Shown one piece after another: positions 1 to 5,766 of a stretch of DNA of 17,152 nucleotides (its first letter is position 1; the number at the start of each line of letters is the position of its first letter). This DNA is from DSWT01 sp035415725 (lineage in GTDB: Bacteria; Chloroflexota; Anaerolineae; B4-G1; SLSP01): assembly GCA_035415725.1 (NCBI GenBank), contig DAOOGN010000093.1, positions 1 through 17,152 on the forward strand, in the 5' to 3' direction. The notes beneath the pieces are model-generated. The model was not told where the DNA came from and ran no database searches. It was given only the letters and a program-made list of their open reading frames with translations. A program made the position numbers and the translations under genes.

Positions 1-17
1 AACCTGGCATAGGGAAT

Positions 18-54
18 AAGTGGCTTCGTCAGGTTTACGAGCCTGAATAGATAC
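18..54. repeat. Copy of a small dispersed element (shared with 7662-7686)
   Basis: Positions 18-29 (AAGTGGCTTCGT) and 40-54 (AGCCTGAATAGATAC) both reappear at 7662-7686. There they are fused into one block reading AAGTGGCTTTGT followed directly by the reverse complement of the second motif. Here they look like two halves of the element in inverted arrangement. The stretch before the amidohydrolase holds no promoter I would defend. A 15-bp match in a 17-kb window could occur by chance, but two adjoining matches make that less likely. Confidence 0.35.
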
Positions 55-100
55 GCAAAGTCTTAGAGAACCAAAATCACTTACATAGGGAGGAAGACGC

Positions 101-1237
101 ATGGACTCAATTCTTGGACACATTGTCTATACCGGGACTGACGTTCTCGAAAACGTCTACGTCAATATGGAGGGCGCCACGATTGCCGGTGTCACGCCCG
201 AACCGGCGGGAGCGCTCGTCGGGGAATACCCCGTCATCACGCCGGCTTTCATCGACGCGCATAGCCACATCGGGATGAGCCGGGCGGGCGAACCTTCAGC
301 GGAAGCGGAGACGAATGAGCACATGGACGCGATGCTACCTCACGCCGACGCGCTGGATTCGGTGCAGATGGACGACAGCGGTTTCATGGATTCCATCGAG
401 GCCGGCGTGTTGTACTCGTGTGTGGTGCCCGGCAGTGGTAACATCATCGGTGGAAATTCGGCCGTCATCCGCAACTACGGCAAGAACACCAGCGCCGCAC
501 TCATCCGCCGCGCCGGCATCAAGGCTGCCTTCGGCTACAATCCCATGTCCACCCGTGAGTGGAAAGGCACGCGCCCTTTCACCCGCATGGGCGCACTGGC
601 GATTCTGCGCGCCAAACTGCACGACGTGCGCCAGAAAATGGCGAAGGAGAAGACGAAAGAAGACGCCGACGTCACCTACTCCGCCGAAGAGATGGTCTAT
701 AAGTCGCTGCTGTCGGGAGCGGAGCGACTGCGCGTCCACGTCCACAAGAGCGACGATGTGGCGGCTCTGCTGCGTTTCGTGGATGAGTTCGGGCTGAAGG
801 TTACCATCGAACATACCTGTGACGTGCATGAGGTGGAGACTTACCGCGAACTCAAGGCCCGTGGCATCCCCGTCATCTACGGGCCGATGGACACGCTGGC
901 TTACAAAGTCGAACTGAAGCACGAGAACTGGCGCAACATTAAGTATTTGATCGAATCCGGCGTCGAGTTTGGCTTAATGACCGACCATCCGGTGATTTTG
1001 CAGAAGATGCTATTCTTCGAATTGCGCTGGTTCCTGCGGATGGGCTTCAGCAAGCAGCAGGCGCTGGAGATCATCACCCGCGAGAATGCGAAAATCCTCG
1101 GCGTTGCCGACATCCTCGGCACCCTCGCGCCGGGCAAGTGGGCATCCTTCGTCGGCTGGAACGGCGATCCCTTCTCCTTGGAGAGCTATCCGTTGGTGGC
1201 TTACGGCGAAGGCCAGCCCGTCTACCGGGAAGCGTGA
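101..1237 (+). CDS. Amidohydrolase, imidazolonepropionase-like (metal-dependent hydrolase superfamily)
   Basis: A 378-residue cytoplasmic hydrolase of the amidohydrolase superfamily, in which a TIM barrel binds one or two metal ions and activates water to cleave amide, ring C-N or similar bonds. An N-terminal beta-sandwich strand region leads to TPAFIDAHSHIGM, giving the HxH pair at His54/His56. Further likely ligands are His215 (in RVHVHKSDD), His238 (IEHTCDVHEV) and Asp295 (MTDHPV). The C-terminal GTLAPGKWASFVGWNGDP is the usual strand that returns to the beta-sandwich domain. The start is fixed by GGGAGGAAG, with GGAGG ending 6 bases before ATG 101. The gene stands alone on the plus strand and converges on pyrK with no clear terminator between them. 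The substrate cannot be read from the sequence. Dihydroorotase is unlikely because a full PyrC is encoded nearby. The family is secure and the exact reaction is unknown. Confidence 0.85.
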   Translation: MDSILGHIVYTGTDVLENVYVNMEGATIAGVTPEPAGALVGEYPVITPAFIDAHSHIGMSRAGEPSAEAETNEHMDAMLPHADALDSVQMDDSGFMDSIEAGVLYSCVVPGSGNIIGGNSAVIRNYGKNTSAALIRRAGIKAAFGYNPMSTREWKGTRPFTRMGALAILRAKLHDVRQKMAKEKTKEDADVTYSAEEMVYKSLLSGAERLRVHVHKSDDVAALLRFVDEFGLKVTIEHTCDVHEVETYRELKARGIPVIYGPMDTLAYKVELKHENWRNIKYLIESGVEFGLMTDHPVILQKMLFFELRWFLRMGFSKQQALEIITRENAKILGVADILGTLAPGKWASFVGWNGDPFSLESYPLVAYGEGQPVYREA

Positions 1238-1264
1238 ATAAGGCTACGTGGTGCATGGTAGGTG

Positions 1265-1299
1265 AGTTACGAATTACGCACTACCCATCACGCATCACG
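1265..1299. repeat. Heptamer tandem repeat (5 x 7 bp) covering the 3' end of pyrK
   Basis: Five consecutive 7-mers are visible: AGTTACG, AATTACG, CACTACC, CATCACG, CATCACG. They fit a degenerate heptanucleotide repeat like the STRR elements known from cyanobacteria. The pyrK stop codon (1281-1283 on this strand, read leftward) lies inside the array. The last residues of PyrK after CKDGPV are therefore encoded by repeat sequence. Confidence 0.7.
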
Positions 1300-2054
1300 G
1301 GTCCGTCCTTGCACACGAGCCACCCGGCAGGAATGTGTGCCGCCTGCCGGGTGGACGTCTCCAGCTCACAACTGCCGCAGAGGCCCAAGCCGCAGCGCAA
1401 ATGCGCTTCCCATGAACACTGGTACGGCAGACCGTGGACCCGGCATTGTTGGGCCAACGCCGTGAGCATCGGCACCGGCCCGCAGGCGTAGACGCCGTCT
1501 GGACGGTGCGCGGCAATCGCCGCTTCGACCGCCTGCGTGACGAGGCCTTTCTCCCCCATCGAGCCATTGTCGGTAGTGACACGCACGACTATGAAAGGGC
1601 TGACGGCTGATAGCTGATTGCTGACAGCTTCTTTCTCAAACGCTCCCGCCAGCAATACATCCCTTGCCGTCCGTGCGCCGATGCAAACGTCCACGGTGTG
1701 CCCGGCGGCGAGGGCGGTCCGCGCCAGGAAGAGCAGCGGCGCGACGCCGTATCCTCCGCCCACGAGCAGATGATGTCGTCCACGCAGTGCGAAGCCCTGT
1801 CCGAGCGGCCCCCGCACCCACACGCGATCGCCCACGTTTAGCCGGTGCAGCGCCTCGCTGAACGGTCCCACCACGACCACCATCAGTGCCAGCGGATCCG
1901 CGCCGGCGATGCTGAACGGCTTCTCGCCCACGTCCGGCAGCCACGCCATCACGTATTGCCCCGGTTGCGCCTCCGGTAGCGCCCGGTCGAAGATGAATGT
2001 TTTAGTGCGGTAATTCTCCGTGTGGACTTCTGTAATGGTAAAAGTCTGGTGCAT
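1281..2054 (-). CDS. pyrK: Dihydroorotate dehydrogenase B electron-transfer subunit PyrK
   Basis: A 257-residue flavin/iron-sulfur protein that passes electrons from class 1B dihydroorotate dehydrogenase (PyrD, encoded just upstream) to NAD+. Domains in order: a ferredoxin-reductase-type FAD domain with KPFSIA at 45-50 (the RPFS motif with Lys for Arg), an NAD-binding domain with GGGYGVAP at 99-106, and a C-terminal [2Fe-2S] site with Cys221, Cys226, Cys229 and Cys248 (Cx4Cx2Cx18C, the PyrK pattern). ATG 2054 follows a GGAG ribosome-binding site. Two oddities are repeat-derived. Residues 142-152 (EAVSNQLSAVS) are encoded by a heptamer repeat and lengthen a surface loop before VRVTTDNGS. The last residues (MRDG) and the stop codon lie in another heptamer repeat. 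The reading frame and every cofactor motif are intact, so it is probably functional. It is the last gene of the leftward pyr cluster. Confidence 0.95.
   Translation of the reverse strand: MHQTFTITEVHTENYRTKTFIFDRALPEAQPGQYVMAWLPDVGEKPFSIAGADPLALMVVVVGPFSEALHRLNVGDRVWVRGPLGQGFALRGRHHLLVGGGYGVAPLLFLARTALAAGHTVDVCIGARTARDVLLAGAFEKEAVSNQLSAVSPFIVVRVTTDNGSMGEKGLVTQAVEAAIAAHRPDGVYACGPVPMLTALAQQCRVHGLPYQCSWEAHLRCGLGLCGSCELETSTRQAAHIPAGWLVCKDGPVMRDG
1599..1631. repeat. In-frame heptamer repeat inside pyrK
   Basis: Four heptamers, GCTGACG, GCTGATA, GCTGATT and GCTGACA, plus a partial fifth lie inside pyrK. Read on the minus strand they encode EAVSNQLSAVS (residues 142-152). The block falls between the NAD-domain strand ending in LLAGAF and the next conserved strand, where B. 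subtilis PyrK is several residues shorter. Related heptamers (GCTGATN) are, to my knowledge, dispersed repeats in Chloroflexota and cyanobacteria. Confidence 0.75.
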
Positions 2055-2081
2055 AACTCTCCGTAAAGAGTCGATTTTATA

Positions 2082-2100
2082 GGCGAATTGCCAATTCGCC
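2082..2100. repeat. 19-bp perfect palindrome between pyrD and pyrK
   Basis: GGCGAATTG-C-CAATTCGCC has 9-bp arms around one central base and occupies most of the short gap between pyrD (stop 2111) and pyrK (start 2054). The sequence resembles a widespread interspersed palindrome. There is no U-tract on the downstream (minus) side, so it does not look like an intrinsic terminator. It could act in mRNA folding or be a repeat copy. Confidence 0.7.
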
Positions 2101-2110
2101 CTGCAAACCT

Positions 2111-3034
2111 CTATAACGCCAGTCCACGCAGCGCCTCTAACGTCGGATAGCCTTCCTGCGTCATAAACGCCGCCAACTCCGCCGCAATGCTGCCCAGGGC
2201 GGTGACGCCGCGTGTCCCCACCGCCGAACCGACGCCGACGGCGGTCGCGCCGGCCATGAGCATCTCCGCCGCATCCCGCCCGGTGATAACGCCTCCCGTG
2301 CCGATGATGGGGACGCGCACGGTACGGGCGATTTCGTAGACGCAGCGCAGGGCGATGGGTTTGAGTGCCGGTCCGGAAAGGCCGCCGACGCGGTTAGCCA
2401 GCACCGGTCGCCCGGCTTCGGCGTTGATGAGCATCCCCGGCATGGTGTTGACGGCGGTGATGGCATCGGCGCCGGCTTCGACGGCAGCGGCAGCGATACG
2501 CCCGATGTTCGGCACGTTCGGCGCGAGCTTGACGCTGATGGGGATACCGCCAACGTTACGCTTTACCGTCTCCGTGACCGCCGCCGCGCTCTCGCAGGTT
2601 GCCGCGAACGGCGTCCCGAACTCGTCGGCGACGTTGGGACACGAGATGTTGACTTCGATGAGGTACGGGCGCGCCCTTGCGATGATGTGGGCCACGTCGC
2701 CGAATTCCGCCACGGTTCCGGCGAAAATGCTGGCGATGAGGACCACGCCGAGCGGTTCCAGTCGCGCGCGGGTCTCTGCCAGCATCCGTGCCTCTTCTTC
2801 TGCGCCGGGATTGCTCAGGCCGATGGCGTTGATGAGGCCATGCTCCCATTCCACGGCGACCGGGTTGGGATGGCCGGCGCGGGGCGCCGGACCGCAGCTT
2901 TTCGCCGTGACAGCCCCTGCACCGGCCAGGGCAGCTCGTTCCAGCAGGTCGGCGCTCGTGCCGAGGATGCCGGAGGCGAGCACGATGGGGTTGTGCAGCT
3001 TTAGATTGAGAAAATCGCACGTCAAATCGGGCAT
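2111..3034 (-). CDS. pyrD: Dihydroorotate dehydrogenase, class 1B catalytic subunit PyrD
   Basis: A 307-residue FMN-binding TIM-barrel enzyme that oxidises dihydroorotate to orotate in the fourth step of UMP synthesis. Supporting motifs run in order: LKLHNPIVLASG near the N terminus, AVTAKSCGPAPRAGHPNP, WEHGLINAIGLSNPG, then VNISCPNV with the catalytic cysteine typical of class 1 enzymes, SVKLAPN, AITAVNTMPGM, and the FMN-phosphate loop region IGTGGVITGRDAAEMLMAGATAVGVGSA. Length and motifs match class 1B, which requires PyrK, and pyrK follows 56 bases downstream. The start at 3034 is preceded by AGGAG at good spacing. It belongs to the leftward pyr cluster, 69 bases after pyrFE. No defect is seen. 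Confidence 0.96.
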   Translation of the reverse strand: MPDLTCDFLNLKLHNPIVLASGILGTSADLLERAALAGAGAVTAKSCGPAPRAGHPNPVAVEWEHGLINAIGLSNPGAEEEARMLAETRARLEPLGVVLIASIFAGTVAEFGDVAHIIARARPYLIEVNISCPNVADEFGTPFAATCESAAAVTETVKRNVGGIPISVKLAPNVPNIGRIAAAAVEAGADAITAVNTMPGMLINAEAGRPVLANRVGGLSGPALKPIALRCVYEIARTVRVPIIGTGGVITGRDAAEMLMAGATAVGVGSAVGTRGVTALGSIAAELAAFMTQEGYPTLEALRGLAL

Positions 3035-3103
3035 AAGCTCCTCGTCATCACCACGCCTATAGGTTGGGTAGGGCAGGACGATACCGGCAGGAAATTAGTC
3101 TTA

Positions 3104-4513
3104 TTACGCCGTCAGGTAACGTTTCACCGCCTCAAACGTAGCTGCGGTGATGCAACCTTCAGCCCGCAGTGTGTCGAGAATCTGGCCGATGGTGAGCACG
3201 GCATGCAGGCGCAGCCCCTTTTCTGCCAGCGCCGCCTGTCCACCCTGTTCTCGATCCACAAGGACCACGACATCCTGCACCTTGAGTCCGGCATCCTGCA
3301 TCGTCTGAATCGCTGTGATGATGCTCCCCCCGCTGGTGATGACATCCTCGATAGCGACGGCAGTTTGTCCCGGCGCGAAGGCGCCTTCGACAGCCTGCCC
3401 GGTCCCGTGTGCCTTCACCTCCTTGCGCGGGTAAATCAGCGGACGGTTCAGTTGCAGTGCCACGGCAGCCGCCGTGGGCAGGGCGGCGTAGGGCACGGCG
3501 GCGATGCAATCGAAAGTCAGGCCACTCACCTCATGAACGTAGGCCATGACGACGCGCCGGAACACCTCCGGGAAAGAGATCACGCGCCGCAGGTCAATGT
3601 AAATGGGCGACGGCTTGCCCGATGCCAGCGTGAACTCGCCGAACTTGACGCAGCCGGCCTCGTACAGGGCGAGAATCAAGTGAGACCTGACAGGTTTTCT
3701 GAAGCCTGTCAGGTCTGAACGTGCTACATTGATCTGGTCCCGTAACATCAGTGCTGCTGCCCTTGGATCCTCTGCATAGAGAATGGCGCGGGAGACCGGC
3801 ACGATCATCCCGCTGCCCTGGGCATCCAACCCGGCGCTGAGTGCAGTTTCCAGGTCGCCGCCCTGCGCGCCGACACCCGGGGCGAGGATCCAGCGATCGG
3901 GGGCCAGCGCACGTACAGAAGCCAGCGCCTCCGGCTGCGTCGCGCCGACGACGAAGCCGAGCTGTGAGTTATCGCCCCAGGTCTGCGCCTGCCCGGCGAT
4001 GCGCTCGAACAGGGGCGGCGCACCGTGCTGCTGCACCGCCGCCGCCGACGGATTGGACGTGAAACATAGGACGAAGACGGCTTTGCCTGGATAGGCGAGG
4101 AACGGCGCGATGCTATCCCGTCCCAGGTACGGACTGACGGTGACGGCGTCGGCATCCAAGCCGTCGAAGACGGCGCGGGCGTAGGCTGTGGCCGTGCTGC
4201 CGATGTCGCCGCGCTTCGCATCGAGCAAGACCAGCACATCGGCGGCGTGACACGCGGCGATCACCTCGCGCAATGCCTCCCATCCTTCCGCGCCATATTG
4301 CTCGAAGAAGGCGCTGTTGGGCTTGTAGCAGCACACCAGGTCGGCAGTTTGTGCGATGATGTCCAGGCAGAATGCCTTCACGCGGGCTACCGTGGGCGCG
4401 TCAGGCAAGAAATCCGCCGGAAATTTCCCTGCCTCTGGATCCAACCCCACACACAACAACGAATTCTTGTGGGTGATCGCTGCATTTAACTTGTCTGCAA
4501 AACTTTTGGTCAT
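3104..4513 (-). CDS. pyrFE: Bifunctional OMP decarboxylase / orotate phosphoribosyltransferase (PyrF-PyrE fusion)
   Basis: A 469-residue fusion carrying the last two steps of UMP synthesis in the order decarboxylase then phosphoribosyltransferase. This is the reverse of animal UMP synthase and, as known, resembles cyanobacterial and trypanosomatid proteins. Residues 1-264 are a PyrF of the longer subfamily (SLLCVGLDPE near residue 25, CYKPN at 62-66, catalytic LLDAKRGDIGST with Asp98, Lys100 and Asp103). Residues from about 279 are PyrE (VKFGEFTLASGKPSPIYIDLR and the PRPP-binding IEDVITSGGS at 388-397). The linker VARSDLTGFRKPVRSH is largely encoded by a palindromic repeat (3683-3716) passing in frame. 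ATG 4513 has GAGG five bases upstream. It lies 173 bases after pyrB and 69 bases before pyrD. No frameshift is seen, so the fusion looks real and not an assembly error. Confidence 0.95.
   Translation of the reverse strand: MTKSFADKLNAAITHKNSLLCVGLDPEAGKFPADFLPDAPTVARVKAFCLDIIAQTADLVCCYKPNSAFFEQYGAEGWEALREVIAACHAADVLVLLDAKRGDIGSTATAYARAVFDGLDADAVTVSPYLGRDSIAPFLAYPGKAVFVLCFTSNPSAAAVQQHGAPPLFERIAGQAQTWGDNSQLGFVVGATQPEALASVRALAPDRWILAPGVGAQGGDLETALSAGLDAQGSGMIVPVSRAILYAEDPRAAALMLRDQINVARSDLTGFRKPVRSHLILALYEAGCVKFGEFTLASGKPSPIYIDLRRVISFPEVFRRVVMAYVHEVSGLTFDCIAAVPYAALPTAAAVALQLNRPLIYPRKEVKAHGTGQAVEGAFAPGQTAVAIEDVITSGGSIITAIQTMQDAGLKVQDVVVLVDREQGGQAALAEKGLRLHAVLTIGQILDTLRAEGCITAATFEAVKRYLTA
3683..3716. 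repeat. Palindromic repeat element inside pyrFE at the domain junction
   Basis: Perfect 12-bp inverted arms AGACCTGACAGG (3683-3694) and CCTGTCAGGTCT (3705-3716) flank a 10-base loop. The element lies in frame within pyrFE and encodes about residues 266-277, exactly between the decarboxylase and phosphoribosyltransferase domains. The ACCTGACAGGT motif looks like a dispersed palindromic repeat. No other copy is seen in this window. Confidence 0.8.
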
Positions 4514-4568
4514 CTTAACCTCACGCAGTCGTAAGAGAGCGTCAAAGTATCACTTCCCCAAAAGCCGT

Positions 4569-4625
4569 GGTGGGTCTCCGACTGTGCCACCCTAGGCTTG
4601 GGCGGGGCGGGCGCGGTCAGAGACC
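4569..4625. repeat. Imperfect inverted repeat between pyrB and pyrFE
   Basis: GGTCTCCGACTG (4573-4584) and CGGTCAGAGACC (4614-4625) are complementary at 10 of 12 positions and enclose a very GC-rich centre. A smaller GGTGG/CCACC pair (4569-4573, 4587-4591) nests in the left arm. This sits in the 173-base gap between pyrFE (start 4513) and pyrB (stop 4687). It looks like a dispersed repeat copy. There is no U-tract on the minus side to make it a terminator for pyrB. Confidence 0.5.
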
Positions 4626-4665
4626 GGCCCGAGCGGGAAAGTGGTTGAGTTTTTTCGCCTGCCGG

Positions 4666-4686
4666 TAACTTGCAACTCGCAACTCG
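4666..4686. repeat. Heptamer repeat abutting the pyrB stop codon
   Basis: Three 7-mers, TAACTTG, CAACTCG and CAACTCG, end exactly at base 4686. The pyrB stop codon occupies 4687-4689. This is a third heptamer family within the pyr cluster, with a different unit from those at 1265-1299 and 1599-1631. Confidence 0.6.
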
Positions 4687-5688
4687 TCACGCTTTCCCCA
4701 ACACCGCTGCCAGTAACGCCATGCGCACGTACATGCCATTTCTCACCTGGCGGAAGTAGGCGGCGCGCGGATCATCGTCTACGCGGTAGTGGATTTCGCC
4801 GACACGAGGAAGGGGATGCATCACAATCATCTTCGGCTTCGCGCGCGTCATCAGCTCCGTGGTGATCTCGTAGCAGTCTTTGACTTCTTCGTACTGTTTG
4901 GGGTCGCTGAAACGTTCCTTCTGGATGCGGGTGACGTAGAGCACGTCGGCGTTCTCGATCACATCGGCGACATCGTGCGTTTCGCGCACCTTGATCCCCC
5001 GGTCGATGATCTCGTTCATCAGCGCCATGGGCAGACGCAGGATGTCCGGCGAGACAAAGCGCAGGCTGATGTTCTCGTACTGCATCAGCAGGCGGGTGAG
5101 GGAGTGGACGGTGCGCCCGTAGCGCAGGTCGCCGACCATCGCCACCTTCAACCCGTCGATGCGGCCCAACTCCTGGCGGATGGTGAACAGGTCGAGCAGC
5201 GCCTGGGTGGGATGTTCACCTGCGCCATCCCCGGCGTTGATGACGGGGACGGAAGCGTAATCCGCCGCCAGCTTCGCCGAGCCGATTTCCGGGTGGCGCA
5301 GCACGATGACGTCCGAGTACTGTTCGAGCGTGCGAATGGTGTCGGGCAGGCTTTCCCCTTTGCTGACGCTGCTGAACTGTACCCCCTGGGTAATCGGGAT
5401 GACGCCGCCGCCAAGTCTCTCCATCGCCGCAATGAACGAGGCGCTGGTGCGCGTGCTCGGTTCGTAGAAGAGACAGGCCAGCACGTAGCCTTTGAGCAGG
5501 TCGCAGCCCCCCACGCGCTCGACCAACTCGCGCATCTCCTGCGAGCGGGTGAAGATGTACGACAGTGTGTCGCGGTCGAACTGCTCCACGCACAGGATGT
5601 CGTGGCCGGACAAACCATTGCCGTTGTTCGTTTTCGGCATCAGCGTATCATAATCGAATAACTTAGGTAATGTTTGAAGCTGTTCCAT
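4687..5688 (-). CDS. pyrB: Aspartate carbamoyltransferase catalytic subunit PyrB
   Basis: A 333-residue transcarbamoylase that joins carbamoyl phosphate and aspartate to form carbamoyl-aspartate. The carbamoyl-phosphate loop FYEPSTRTS is at 74-82. INAGDGAGEHPTQALLD, VAMVGDLRYGRTVHSL and VMHPLPRVGEI follow in the family order. It is catalytic-type only, and no regulatory PyrI is encoded nearby. Start choice: the minus strand reads AAGGAG ATGCCT ATGG. The first ATG touches the ribosome-binding site, so ATG 5688 (MEQLQT), six bases after AAGGAG, is preferred over 5694 and over the longer frame opening at 5736. That longer frame would run into the terminator behind pyrC. A heptamer repeat abuts the stop codon. 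Expression depends on read-through of that terminator or on a promoter in the short pyrC-pyrB gap. I see no convincing one. Confidence 0.96.
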   Translation of the reverse strand: MEQLQTLPKLFDYDTLMPKTNNGNGLSGHDILCVEQFDRDTLSYIFTRSQEMRELVERVGGCDLLKGYVLACLFYEPSTRTSASFIAAMERLGGGVIPITQGVQFSSVSKGESLPDTIRTLEQYSDVIVLRHPEIGSAKLAADYASVPVINAGDGAGEHPTQALLDLFTIRQELGRIDGLKVAMVGDLRYGRTVHSLTRLLMQYENISLRFVSPDILRLPMALMNEIIDRGIKVRETHDVADVIENADVLYVTRIQKERFSDPKQYEEVKDCYEITTELMTRAKPKMIVMHPLPRVGEIHYRVDDDPRAAYFRQVRNGMYVRMALLAAVLGKA

Positions 5689-5734
5689 AGGCATCTCCTT
5701 TCTTATCTTGGCTAAAAAATGGTTTATCACGCAC

Positions 5735-5766
5735 AAAAAAAGAACCCGCTCAATAGCGGGTTCTTT
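5735..5766 (-). terminator. Intrinsic terminator at the end of pyrC, upstream of pyrB
   Basis: Read leftward, a perfect 12-bp stem AAAGAACCCGCT/AGCGGGTTCTTT with a four-base loop (5751-5754) runs straight into seven U residues (5735-5741). The stem overlaps the pyrC stop codon (5765-5767). It is a textbook rho-independent terminator for leftward transcription. It lies inside the pyr cluster, so it may act as a partial terminator or attenuator between pyrC and pyrB-FE-D-K. Confidence 0.9.

Noticed and set aside
2082..2100. Palindrome as an intrinsic terminator between pyrD and pyrK
   Set aside because: There is no run of U after the stem in the direction of transcription, and pyrK must be expressed with pyrD for a class 1B enzyme.
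3104..4513. PyrF-PyrE fusion as a sequencing or assembly artefact
   Set aside because: Both domains are intact, the frame is continuous through a repeat with no homopolymer slip, and fusions in this order are known in cyanobacteria.
4789..5661. Open frame opposite pyrB (290 codons)
   Set aside because: It is an antisense shadow with no recognisable domain. pyrB on the other strand has every family motif.
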